A stretch of 64,000 nt of DNA from Duganella sp. CF458 (GTDB taxonomy: Bacteria > Pseudomonadota > Gammaproteobacteria > Burkholderiales > Burkholderiaceae_D), in the NCBI RefSeq assembly GCF_900113115.1, contig NZ_FOOF01000009.1, positions 186,001-250,000 on the forward strand, written 5' to 3'. Each line of letters begins with the position of its first letter. Position 1 is the first letter of the stretch. The notes under the pieces are model-generated. The model had not been told where the DNA came from. It did not search any database and was given only the letters and a program-made list of their open reading frames with translations. The translations under genes were made by a program, and so were the position numbers. Below, piece after piece: positions 10,016 to 18,510 of the stretch.

Positions 10016-10557
10016 ACCTGATCCCCACCGCCATCCCGGACCTGAAGATCATCGAGCCGAAAGTGTTCGGCGATGCGCGCGGTTTTTTCTACGAGAGCTT
10101 CAACCAGCGCCGCTTCAACGAACTGATCGGGCGAGAGGTCGCGTTCGTGCAGGATAACCACAGCTGTTCGGCGCGCCACGTGCTGCGCGGCCTGCATTAC
10201 CAGATCCAGCAGGCGCAAGGCAAGCTGGTGCGCGTGGTGCAGGGCACGGTGTATGACGTCGCGGTCGACCTGCGCCGCAGCTCGCCGACGTTCGGCCAGC
10301 ACGTCGGCGTCGAACTGTCGGCCGAGAACAAGCGCATGTTCTGGATACCGGAAGGCTTCGCCCACGGCTTCGTGGTGCTGTCCGAAAGCGCCGAATTCCT
10401 GTACAAGACCACCGATTACTGGGCGCCTGAATTCGAGCGCAGCCTGGCCTGGAACGATCCGGCGCTGGCCATCGCCTGGCCATTATCCGAAGCACCGGCC
10501 TTGTCGGCCAAAGACCAGCAGGGCAAGCTGCTGGCCGAAGCGGAGTGTTTTGCGTGA
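10012..10557 (+). CDS. rfbC: dTDP-4-dehydrorhamnose 3,5-epimerase
   Basis: A 181-residue cupin-fold epimerase acting on dTDP-4-keto-6-deoxyglucose. The RmlC pattern is clear: '[15 protein letters not shown]', '[20 protein letters not shown]' with the catalytic His, '[18 protein letters not shown]' with catalytic Asp, and '[15 protein letters not shown]'. The start overlaps rfbA. The stop overlaps the GTG start of the exporter permease gene, showing that rhamnose synthesis and export are one transcription unit. Confidence 0.95.
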   Translation: MNLIPTAIPDLKIIEPKVFGDARGFFYESFNQRRFNELIGREVAFVQDNHSCSARHVLRGLHYQIQQAQGKLVRVVQGTVYDVAVDLRRSSPTFGQHVGVELSAENKRMFWIPEGFAHGFVVLSESAEFLYKTTDYWAPEFERSLAWNDPALAIAWPLSEAPALSAKDQQGKLLAEAECFA

Positions 10558-11408
10558 GTCATGAATTAGCGGCAATCAACCCGCATGCTTCCCAACCGAC
10601 TTCCCCGCGCGCCCTGGCCGGCAGCCTGTGGCGCAACCGCGCCCTGATCCTGCAACTGACCCGGCGCGATGTGATCGGACGCTACCAGGGTTCGGCCATG
10701 GGCCTGGCCTGGTCGTTCTTCAATCCGGTATTGATGCTGTTGGTATACACCTTCGTCTTCTCGGAGATTTTCAAATCGCGCTGGGGCGGCATCGGCGGCA
10801 ACGATAGCAAGACCTTGTTCGCGCTGGTGCTGTTTGTCGGCATGATCGTGCTCAGCCTGTTCAGCGAAGTGCTGAATCGCGCACCCGGCCTGATCCTGTC
10901 GAACGTCAACTACGTCAAGAAGGTGGTGTTCCCGCTCGAGATCATGCCGGTCGTCACCATGGCGGCGACCCTGTTCCATGGCATGGTGAGCCTGGCCGTG
11001 CTGCTGGCGGCCTTCGCGCTGTTCAACGGCTATATCCACTGGACCGCGCTATTCCTGCCGCTGGTCTTGTTGCCGCTGGTGGTGCTGACCACCGGCCTGG
11101 CCTGGATCCTGGCCTCGCTCGGCGTGTTCCTGCGCGACGTCGGCCAGACCATCGTCATCGTCACCACGCTGCTGATGTTCCTGTCGCCGGTGTTTTACCC
11201 GATTACGGCGGTGCCGGTGGATTTCCGCGCCATCATCATGGCCAATCCGCTGACCTTCATCATCGAACAGGCGCGTGAGGTGTTGATTTGGGGCCATCAG
11301 CCTGACTGGCTGGGCCTGGGCATTTATATGCTGGCGGCCGTCCTGGTGGCGTGGGCCGGTTTTGCGTGGTTCCAGAAGACCCGGAAAGGTTTTGCCGATG
11401 TCCTCTGA
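10554..11408 (+). CDS. wzm: ABC polysaccharide export permease (Wzm-like)
   Basis: A 284-residue ABC-2 type membrane protein with six predicted hydrophobic segments. The motif after the first cytoplasmic part, 'RRDVIGRYQGSAMGLAWSF', is typical of Wzm/TagG/KpsM-type permeases. With Wzt it would move a lipid-linked polysaccharide across the inner membrane. The GTG at 10554 is chosen because GGAG lies at 10542-10545 at good spacing and it makes a GTGA overlap with the rfbC stop; an in-frame GTG at 10545 is the alternative. The 3' end overlaps the ATPase gene by 11 bp. Confidence 0.92.
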   Translation: MSHELAAINPHASQPTSPRALAGSLWRNRALILQLTRRDVIGRYQGSAMGLAWSFFNPVLMLLVYTFVFSEIFKSRWGGIGGNDSKTLFALVLFVGMIVLSLFSEVLNRAPGLILSNVNYVKKVVFPLEIMPVVTMAATLFHGMVSLAVLLAAFALFNGYIHWTALFLPLVLLPLVVLTTGLAWILASLGVFLRDVGQTIVIVTTLLMFLSPVFYPITAVPVDFRAIIMANPLTFIIEQAREVLIWGHQPDWLGLGIYMLAAVLVAWAGFAWFQKTRKGFADVL

Positions 11409-12747
11409 TAACACGACGATCCGCGTCAGCAATCTGAGCAAGCGTTACGAGATTTACGACAGCCCGCGTGACCGCCTCAAGCAATTCGTCCTGCCGCGCC
11501 TGCAGCGCGGCGGCGCGCCGGCGCGCCAGTATTTCCGCGAGTTCTGGGCCTTGCGCGATGTGTCGTTCGAGGTCAAGCAGGGCGAGACGGTCGGCATTAT
11601 CGGCCGCAACGGCTCCGGCAAGTCGACGCTGCTGCAAATCATTTGCGGCACGCTGTCGCCGACCGGCGGCCAGGTGGAAACGCGCGGCCGCATCGCCGCC
11701 ATGCTCGAGCTCGGGTCCGGTTTCAATCCCGAGTTCACCGGGCGCGAAAATGTCTACATGAACGCAGCCGTGCTGGGCTTGACGCCAGCCGAGATCGACG
11801 AGCGCTTCGACCGCATTGCCGCCTTTGCCGATATCGGCAGCTTCATGGACCAGCCGATCAAGACGTATTCCAGCGGCATGACGGTGCGCCTGGCCTTCGC
11901 GGTACAGTCGCAGATCGACCCGGACATCCTGATTGTCGATGAGGCCTTGTCGGTGGGCGACGCCAAATTCCAGGCCAAGTGCTTCGATCGCCTGCGCCAA
12001 CTGAAAGACAACGGCACCAGCATCTTGCTGGTCACCCATTCGAGCGAGCAGATCGTGACGCACTGCACCAAGGCGATCCTGCTGAACCAGGGCGTGCAAC
12101 TGGAAACGGGCAAGCCGAAGCAGGTGGTCAACCGTTATCTAGACCTCTTGTTCGGCAAGGAAAAGCAGGCACAGCCGGAGGCCGCTGCCGGCACGCCGGA
12201 GACGATCGCGCCGTCCGCGGCCGCCAACAGCGAGCTTGGCCTGAGCCGCAGCGACGATGTGTTCGCCACGCGCCATGGCTACAATCCGCATGAGTACCGC
12301 TGGGGGGATGGCACCGCCAGCATCCTGGACTTCCACCTGGCCGCCGATGGCGTGCCGTATCCAACGGTGGTGGCGACCGGCCAGCAGATCAGGCTGTCGG
12401 TCACGGTCAAGTTTCATGCGCAGTTTTACCGCCCCATCCTTGGCATCACGATCAAGACCAAGGAAGGCGTGACGGTGTATGGCGTCAACTCGGAAACGCT
12501 GGAATGCGCGCCCTTCCATGAACTGGGGCGCAGCGGCTCGGTGATGCAGGCCGATGCCGCGTTCGTGTGCCGGCTGGCGCCGGGCGACTATTTCATTTCG
12601 TTGGGCATTGCGTCGAAAGAGGGCGAAGAAGCCGTTCCGCACGACCGCCGCTACGATTCAATACATTTGCAGGTAGGCCCGAATACGGTGATGTTCGGCC
12701 TGGTAGATCTGGAACTTAATATGATGGCGAAAGAGGTTGTGGCATGA
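11398..12747 (+). CDS. wzt: ABC polysaccharide export ATPase with C-terminal carbohydrate-binding domain (Wzt-like)
   Basis: A 449-residue protein. The first 240 or so residues are an ABC ATPase: Walker A 'GRNGSGKST' from residue 69, signature 'YSSGMTVRLAFAV', Walker B 'ILIVDEALSVGD', and the switch His in 'LLVTHS'. A Pro/Ala-rich linker follows, then a domain of about 160 residues (285-449) like the beta-sandwich of O9a-type Wzt, which reads the non-reducing end of the finished chain ('KTKEGVTVYGVNSE', 'GDYFISLGIAS'). This extension implies export coupled to recognition of a capped chain. The stop overlaps the large downstream gene in ATGA, whose product has a methyltransferase and kinase-like domain fitting that capping role. 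Confidence 0.93.
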   Translation: MSSDNTTIRVSNLSKRYEIYDSPRDRLKQFVLPRLQRGGAPARQYFREFWALRDVSFEVKQGETVGIIGRNGSGKSTLLQIICGTLSPTGGQVETRGRIAAMLELGSGFNPEFTGRENVYMNAAVLGLTPAEIDERFDRIAAFADIGSFMDQPIKTYSSGMTVRLAFAVQSQIDPDILIVDEALSVGDAKFQAKCFDRLRQLKDNGTSILLVTHSSEQIVTHCTKAILLNQGVQLETGKPKQVVNRYLDLLFGKEKQAQPEAAAGTPETIAPSAAANSELGLSRSDDVFATRHGYNPHEYRWGDGTASILDFHLAADGVPYPTVVATGQQIRLSVTVKFHAQFYRPILGITIKTKEGVTVYGVNSETLECAPFHELGRSGSVMQADAAFVCRLAPGDYFISLGIASKEGEEAVPHDRRYDSIHLQVGPNTVMFGLVDLELNMMAKEVVA

Positions 12748-15700
12748 GGGCATTATTGGAACGTGCGGGCTATGCACTCAATACGGAGCATGACATCTGG
12801 ATTGCCCCCGGTTTTGGCGGCATCGCCTACAGTGACGGCGACGAGGTGGAGCAGCGCATCGCGCGCGCCATTCGCCTGGTCAGCGACGTCTCGGTGCTCT
12901 CGCCCGAGCTGCGCCAGCACTGCATCGACTGGCCCTCGCTGTACCACCTGGGCAGCTTGCGCGCCAACCTGATGCGCCCGTTCGGCACGCTGCTGCGCGG
13001 CGCCGACGTGCTGGAAATCGGCGCCGGTTGCGGCGCCATCACGCGCTACATGGGCGAAGCCGGCGCCAACGTGCTGGCGCTGGAAGGCAGCCCACGCCGT
13101 GCCTCGATTGCGCGCGCGCGGACGCGCGAGCTTGAAAACGTGACCGTGCTCAGCGAGAAATTCGACCAGTTCAAGTGCGGGCATCAGTTCGATGTGATCA
13201 CCCTGATCGGCGTGCTGGAGTATGCAAACATGTTCACCGCCGGCGCGCATCCGCCGCTGCAGATGCTGCAGCGCGTGCGCAGCCTGCTCAAGCCGGGTGG
13301 CCGCCTGATCATTGCGATCGAAAACCAGCTTGGCCTGAAGTATTTCGCCGGTGCGCCGGAAGACCACCTGGGCCATGCGATGATCGGCATCGAAGGCCGC
13401 TACCGCTCGGACCAGCCGCAAACCTTCGGCCGTGAAGTGCTGGGCCGACTGCTGGTCAACGCCGGTTTCTCGCCGGCGGAATTCCTGGCCCCTTATCCCG
13501 ACTACAAGCTGCCGGTGTCCATCATCACCGAGCAAGGTTTTGCCGATGCCGGCTTCGATGCCGCCGCCCTGGCCTGGCAAAGCGCGCGGCGCGATCCGCA
13601 AATGCCGGCGCTGAGCAACTTCTCGATGGAACTGGCTTACCCCGAAGTGATCGCCAACGGGCTGGGCATGGATATGGCCAACTCCTTCCTGGTGGTGGCG
13701 ACGCCGCAAGGGGCGAAAGCGGTTGAACCCGATGTCCTGGCCTATCATTACAGCGTCGACCGGGTGCCTGAGTATTGCAAGGAAACCCGCTTTGTGCGCA
13801 GCGGCGACGCGCCGGTGCAAGTACGCTACCACCGCCTGGGCGCAGCGTCCGGGCAGGCCGGGCTGTCGGCGATGAAGTTCACGGTGCCTGAATCGGACGA
13901 GTATGCCTTGGGCAAGGTGCTGACGCTGGAGTTCATGCGCATTGTCATGCACGACGGCTGGACCTACCCGCAGGTGGCGGCGTTTATCCAGCGCTATATC
14001 CGCATCCTGGCGCAGTTCGGCGCGTTACCCGAGGACGGCAGCCCGCTCGCTTCGCCGTATGCGGAGCTGCCGGGGCGCTTCTTTGATGTTATTCCGCAGA
14101 ACATCGTGGTGCGTGCCGATGGCAGTCCGGCACTGATCGACACCGAATGGCAGCTGGAACTGCCGATCGAGGTCGGACACTTGCTGTTCCGCTCCCTGCT
14201 GGCCCTGATCAATTCCATGACGCGCATTGGCCGCCCGGCACAGCAGGCCGATGGCGTCACGCGCCAGCAATTCATCGATGCTGTGCTGGCGGAGCTGGGA
14301 CTGTCATTGCAGGATGCCGACTATGCCCGGTATATTGCCATCGAGGCTGACATCCAGCAGGCGGTCACCGGCCGCCCGGCGTCGCTGTTTGCCGACTGGG
14401 GCCGCCACAACCAGCTGCCGATGCAGACCCTGGCCCAGGCTATCAAGGAGCGGGTGACGGAAGTCGAACACCTGCGCTATATCATCGGTGAGCGCGACAA
14501 GACTATCGCCGGGCTCCAGCAAGGTGTCGGCGAAGGGGCGATGCAGTTGCAACAGTTGACGCAAGCCATGGCAGAGCGCGATGCCCAATTACTGTACGCG
14601 CAAGATCTCATTGCCCAGCGCGACCAGCAAGCACAAACCCTGCTGCAAGTGGTCGGCGAACGCGATGCGACAGTGCAAGCCCAGCTGCATGTGATCGGCG
14701 AACGTGACGTGGCGGTCGGCGAACTGCAGCGTCTGCTCACCGAACAGGCCGGCCCGCTGGCTGAGCTGCGTCACAACGTCAACAGCCGCGACGCGGAAAA
14801 TGGCCATCTGCGTGAAATGCTGCGCCAGCGCGAAGCCGCATTTGTGAGCATCATTAATTCCCGCTCCTGGTGGTTGACCAAGCCTTACCGCTGGGTCGGA
14901 CGCGTGCTGCGCGGCGACATCGCAGGTGCCGCGGACCCGTTCCAGAAGATGCTTGGCTTGAAAAAAGATGGCCAGGCGCCGCTTGCTGCGGCGCCAGCCG
15001 AAGCGCAGGCGCCTGCTGCTGCGCCGGCCGACATCGTGATTCCGGATCCGATTGCGCCAACCCATACGGTGTCGGTGATTCTGCCGGTGTACCGCGGCAT
15101 CGACATGACGCGCCGCTGCATCGAGGCCGCCATGCCGGGCGTGCTGGCAATGGAAGGCGCCATACTGCTGGCCATCAATGACGGCAGCCCGGACCAGGGT
15201 ATGCAAGCGATGCTCGAATCGCTGGTGGCAGTCTGGCCCGGCCGCTTCGAAGTGCTGGAAAACCCGGTCAACCTGGGCTTCGTGGGGACCGTCAACCGCG
15301 GCATGGCTCATTTCCCTGCGCAAGACGTGGTGCTGCTCAACAGCGATGTGATCGTGCCGGCCGACTGGCTGGAACGTTTGCAGGCCGAGGCATACTCGCA
15401 CCCGCGCGTGGCGACCGTCACGCCGTTCTCGAACAATGCCACCATCTGCAGTTTCCCCAACTTCCTGGAAGAGAATCCGCAGGCCTTCAATCTCGACGTG
15501 CACACGATCGACGCCGTGTTCCGCCAGTCGCACTTGCCGTGCGTCTCGGCGCCGACCGGTATCGGTTTCTGCATGTTCATCCGCCGCGCCTGCCTGGACC
15601 AGATCGGTTATCTGAATACCGAGAAGTTTGGCCGTGGTTATGGTGAAGAAAACGACCTGTGCCAGCGCGCCATCAAGGCCGGTTGGCTCAACCTCCTGTC

Positions 15701-17246
15701 GCCCAATATGTATGCCTTCCATGAAGGTGGCGTCAGCTTCTCCACTGACAAGCAAGCGCTGGTCGATCGCGCCATGGGCGTGCTCGACAGCCTGCACCCG
15801 AATTATCACGCCGACGTCCAGGCCTTCATCCAGCGCGACCCGGTCCGTTCGGCACGCGTCGAACGCTACCTGCAGCTGCTGGCGACCCTGGCCTTGCCAA
15901 AGGTTTTGCACGTCTCGCACGGTTCCGGCGGCGGGGTCGGCCAGCACATTGAAGAACTGGCAGGGGATTTCGACCAGGGCGCGGCACACCTGGTGCTGGC
16001 CCCACAGGATGGTCCAGCCGTCGTGAGCCTGAGCCTGCGCTCGTGCAAGCTGACCGACAAGCTGCTGTTCGACATGCCGGCCGATTACGCCAAGCTGCGC
16101 AAGTTGCTCGAGCAGGTGGGCATCAGTGCGGTGCACTACCACCATACGTATAACCTCGATCCGGTGCTGCAAAACCTGTCCCGCGAGCTGGGGGCGACCA
16201 CGCTGCTGACCGCGCACGACTACTTTTGGCTCAACGCCAACCCCACGCTGACCGCGGCCGACGGCCGCTTCCCCGGACACTATGTGGAAGATCAGCACAA
16301 TCCGCTGTATCCACTGCCGGCAGGCGTCACGGCGGCGCAATGGCGCGAACAGTTGCGGCCCCTGATCGAGCAGGCCGACTGCGTGATCTTTCCGACCAAC
16401 GCCACCCGTACCTTGTTCGGCGACATGTACCAGTTCAAGCATGCTGTCGTGGCACCGCACGTGGAGCCGCACCTGAACGTGCGGCAAGCACCGCGCCAGC
16501 TGAGCGCCAAGCAGCATTACGTGGTCGGCGTATTGGGTGCCGTCGGTCGCGAAAAAGGCGCTGACGTGCTCGAAAAGCTGGCGGAAATGGCGCAGAGCCA
16601 GGGTGCCCGCTTTACCTTCAAGCTGATTGGCTATTCGTACCGCCAGTTGAACGCAGTCGAGACCACGGGACCTTACAAGGTGGAGGACTTGTCGGCGCTG
16701 ATCGCGCAGCATGGGGTCGACCTGATCCTGTTCCCGGCGCAGTGGCCGGAAACCTACAGCTATACGCTGAGCCATGCACTGGCATCGGGCTTGCCGATCA
16801 TGGCGCCGAACTTGGGCGCCTTCCCCGAGCGCCTGTCCGGCCGCGCCAGCGCTGCGTTGTTCGATCATATGGAGCCGGTGGCCCAACTTTATCGCCACAT
16901 CGGCGACTTCATTACTGCACTTGAGGCCGGCACCGTCAGCGCACCGGTGTTCCAGGGCGACCAATCGCAAGTGGAATTCTACGCCCGCGACTACCTGCCC
17001 CTGCTGGCGCGCGCGCTCAAGCCGCCGGTCAGCGGCAAGCCATCGTTCGAATTCGATGCGGCGCACATCGTGCGCGGACCATTGAACAAGACTGGCTGGC
17101 GCCACGCGGTGCTGCGCGGCTTATGGCGTTTGCATACCCATCCGTCGCTGCGCTGGGCCAGCTCGGCGGTGCCGTACGGTCTCAAGCGCGCAGTCAAGCG
17201 CTCGCTGAGCCGCAGCCCGATGCACGATATCACTATCAAGTCCTAA
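12744..17246 (+). CDS. 1500-residue fusion: methyltransferase, kinase-like domain, coiled coil, GT2 and GT4
   Basis: Domain order by sequence: a Rossmann methyltransferase (about 60-250; SAM loop 'VLEIGAGCGAI' from Val89); a kinase-like part (about 330-530) with Asp448-x4-Asn453 and 'LIDTEW' at Asp466, spaced like a kinase catalytic loop and DFG Asp; a coiled coil (about 560-700) with repeated 'GERD' units; a basic 'INSRSWWLTKPYRW' segment; a GT2 domain (about 770-1050; 'VSVILPVYRG' from 776, Asp813-Gly-Ser, 'LLNSDVIVP'); and a GT-B/GT4 domain (1054-1420; 'SHGSGGGVGQHIEEL', 'PETYSYTLSHALASGLPI'). Methyltransferase, kinase and coiled coil is the layout of the O9a chain terminator WbdD, and as in that system the gene follows Wzm/Wzt. 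Predicted role: extend the chain, measure it and cap it. The kinase assignment is inference, as no ATP-binding Lys is obvious. Confidence 0.8.
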   Translation: MRALLERAGYALNTEHDIWIAPGFGGIAYSDGDEVEQRIARAIRLVSDVSVLSPELRQHCIDWPSLYHLGSLRANLMRPFGTLLRGADVLEIGAGCGAITRYMGEAGANVLALEGSPRRASIARARTRELENVTVLSEKFDQFKCGHQFDVITLIGVLEYANMFTAGAHPPLQMLQRVRSLLKPGGRLIIAIENQLGLKYFAGAPEDHLGHAMIGIEGRYRSDQPQTFGREVLGRLLVNAGFSPAEFLAPYPDYKLPVSIITEQGFADAGFDAAALAWQSARRDPQMPALSNFSMELAYPEVIANGLGMDMANSFLVVATPQGAKAVEPDVLAYHYSVDRVPEYCKETRFVRSGDAPVQVRYHRLGAASGQAGLSAMKFTVPESDEYALGKVLTLEFMRIVMHDGWTYPQVAAFIQRYIRILAQFGALPEDGSPLASPYAELPGRFFDVIPQNIVVRADGSPALIDTEWQLELPIEVGHLLFRSLLALINSMTRIGRPAQQADGVTRQQFIDAVLAELGLSLQDADYARYIAIEADIQQAVTGRPASLFADWGRHNQLPMQTLAQAIKERVTEVEHLRYIIGERDKTIAGLQQGVGEGAMQLQQLTQAMAERDAQLLYAQDLIAQRDQQAQTLLQVVGERDATVQAQLHVIGERDVAVGELQRLLTEQAGPLAELRHNVNSRDAENGHLREMLRQREAAFVSIINSRSWWLTKPYRWVGRVLRGDIAGAADPFQKMLGLKKDGQAPLAAAPAEAQAPAAAPADIVIPDPIAPTHTVSVILPVYRGIDMTRRCIEAAMPGVLAMEGAILLAINDGSPDQGMQAMLESLVAVWPGRFEVLENPVNLGFVGTVNRGMAHFPAQDVVLLNSDVIVPADWLERLQAEAYSHPRVATVTPFSNNATICSFPNFLEENPQAFNLDVHTIDAVFRQSHLPCVSAPTGIGFCMFIRRACLDQIGYLNTEKFGRGYGEENDLCQRAIKAGWLNLLSPNMYAFHEGGVSFSTDKQALVDRAMGVLDSLHPNYHADVQAFIQRDPVRSARVERYLQLLATLALPKVLHVSHGSGGGVGQHIEELAGDFDQGAAHLVLAPQDGPAVVSLSLRSCKLTDKLLFDMPADYAKLRKLLEQVGISAVHYHHTYNLDPVLQNLSRELGATTLLTAHDYFWLNANPTLTAADGRFPGHYVEDQHNPLYPLPAGVTAAQWREQLRPLIEQADCVIFPTNATRTLFGDMYQFKHAVVAPHVEPHLNVRQAPRQLSAKQHYVVGVLGAVGREKGADVLEKLAEMAQSQGARFTFKLIGYSYRQLNAVETTGPYKVEDLSALIAQHGVDLILFPAQWPETYSYTLSHALASGLPIMAPNLGAFPERLSGRASAALFDHMEPVAQLYRHIGDFITALEAGTVSAPVFQGDQSQVEFYARDYLPLLARALKPPVSGKPSFEFDAAHIVRGPLNKTGWRHAVLRGLWRLHTHPSLRWASSAVPYGLKRAVKRSLSRSPMHDITIKS

Positions 17247-17247
17247 C

Positions 17248-18333
17248 ATGAATCATTTGTCGATCCAAAATTGCCTGAACCTGCGGCTGAACAATTTCAC
17301 GCTGATGCGCTTTCTGGCCGCCTTCGCGGTCTTGTACGGCCACTCTTATGTGCTGTCGGGCGGACTTAAAATCGGCGAGGATCCGATCAGCAATATGCTG
17401 ATTCCGCGTTGGGGCGAAAGTTTGCCCAGCATTGCAGTAGACATGTTCTTTGTGATCAGCGGATTCCTGATTTGCGCCAGTTACGTACAACGCAGAAATT
17501 TCTGGGTATTCGTCGAAGCCCGCCTGCTGCGCATTCTTCCAGGTTTGGCGGTGGCTTTGATTTTCTGCATTCTGATCGGTGCTTGCGTGACGAGCGAGCC
17601 GGTGGCTGCATATTTCAAGTCGCCCGCGACGGTTGGCTATTTGAAGAATAACCTGTTCCTGGTGGCTGGCATTCAGTTTGAACTGCCGGGCGTTTTCACA
17701 GCAAATCCTTTCCCTGGCTCCGTGAACGGCTCGCTGTGGACGCTACCGATCGAAGTGCGAATGTATTTCTGGGTGGCGGTGCTGGGCGCCTTGTCCCTGC
17801 TGTGGCGTGCATATGTCTTCAACGCCCTGTTCCTGCTGACTTGCCTGGTCTATGCCCAGGCACCCGCCGGTACGTTTTTCATGGCGGCTGATCCGCGCCA
17901 CGCCCACCTTGGCCTGCTGTTCTTGCTTGGCACTTTCTTCTACGTCAACCGTCGCCGGATCAGCTTAGGATTCGCTGGGCTGCTGGGATTGGCTGTGCTG
18001 ACTTATATCACCCGCAATTACGCCTTCTCGCTGTTTATCAAGTCGGTATTCTTCTCTTACCTGGTGCTCCTGGTTGCCATTCATCCAAAGCTGAATCTGC
18101 CGTCTTTGGACCGCTGGGGGGATATCTCGTTCGGCCTGTATATCTACGCCTTCCCTGTGCAGCAAACGCTTGCGTACATGATGCCGCCGCTAAAGCCATA
18201 TCAGATGCTGATTCTGTCATCCGTGATAACTATCGGCCTTGCCATCGTGTCCTGGAAACTGGTAGAGCAACCGGCGTTGAAACTGAAGGGGAAGTTGGCG
18301 TTACCGAAAAAAGCCGTGGGGGCCCTTTCGTAG
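17248..18333 (+). CDS. Membrane acyltransferase, OafA/acyltransferase-3 family
   Basis: A 361-residue protein with about ten hydrophobic segments. The family signature is present: 'LMRFLAAFAVLYGHSY' with the catalytic His, 'DMFFVISGFLI', 'RRNFWVFVEARLLRILPGL', and 'VNGSLWTLPIEVRMY'. Such proteins O-acetylate sugars of O-antigen, capsule or other glycans at the inner membrane. It starts 1 bp after the stop of the 1500-residue gene and is the last gene before a strong terminator, so it probably decorates the polymer made by this operon. Base composition looks somewhat more AT-rich than the rhamnose genes. Confidence 0.9.
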   Translation: MNHLSIQNCLNLRLNNFTLMRFLAAFAVLYGHSYVLSGGLKIGEDPISNMLIPRWGESLPSIAVDMFFVISGFLICASYVQRRNFWVFVEARLLRILPGLAVALIFCILIGACVTSEPVAAYFKSPATVGYLKNNLFLVAGIQFELPGVFTANPFPGSVNGSLWTLPIEVRMYFWVAVLGALSLLWRAYVFNALFLLTCLVYAQAPAGTFFMAADPRHAHLGLLFLLGTFFYVNRRRISLGFAGLLGLAVLTYITRNYAFSLFIKSVFFSYLVLLVAIHPKLNLPSLDRWGDISFGLYIYAFPVQQTLAYMMPPLKPYQMLILSSVITIGLAIVSWKLVEQPALKLKGKLALPKKAVGALS

Positions 18334-18397
18334 ACTGCATGAGTCCAGCTGTGTAACCCAATGCTGGGCGCGAAATGAAAGCGCCCGCACCTGCGTA

Positions 18398-18426
18398 AAA
18401 ATGGCCGCCCGAAGGGCGGCCATTTT
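18398..18426. terminator. Strong bidirectional hairpin terminator
   Basis: A perfect 13-bp inverted repeat (AAAATGGCCGCCC and GGGCGGCCATTTT) flanks a 3-nt loop, GAA. It gives a T-run on both strands and lies between the converging polysaccharide operon and the GT-C gene at 18511. It should end transcription from both sides. Confidence 0.9.
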
Positions 18427-18510
18427 GTTTCTTATGACACTGTTGGGTTTGCCAAAGCCTTGGCCCAACCCAATTTCATCGTCCTATTCTTCCGCCGGTT
18501 TGTCAAACGA

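Noticed and set aside
14589-17105. Open frame of over 800 codons on the minus strand opposite the large fusion gene
   Set aside because: It is His/Gln/Arg-rich with no recognisable domain and mirrors the codon pattern of the GC-rich plus-strand gene, whose domains are clear. It is a composition effect.
18443-18480. TTGGGTT/AACCCAA inverted repeat downstream of the GT-C gene at 18511
   Set aside because: The loop is long and no T-run follows; the hairpin at 18398-18426 is a far better terminator.
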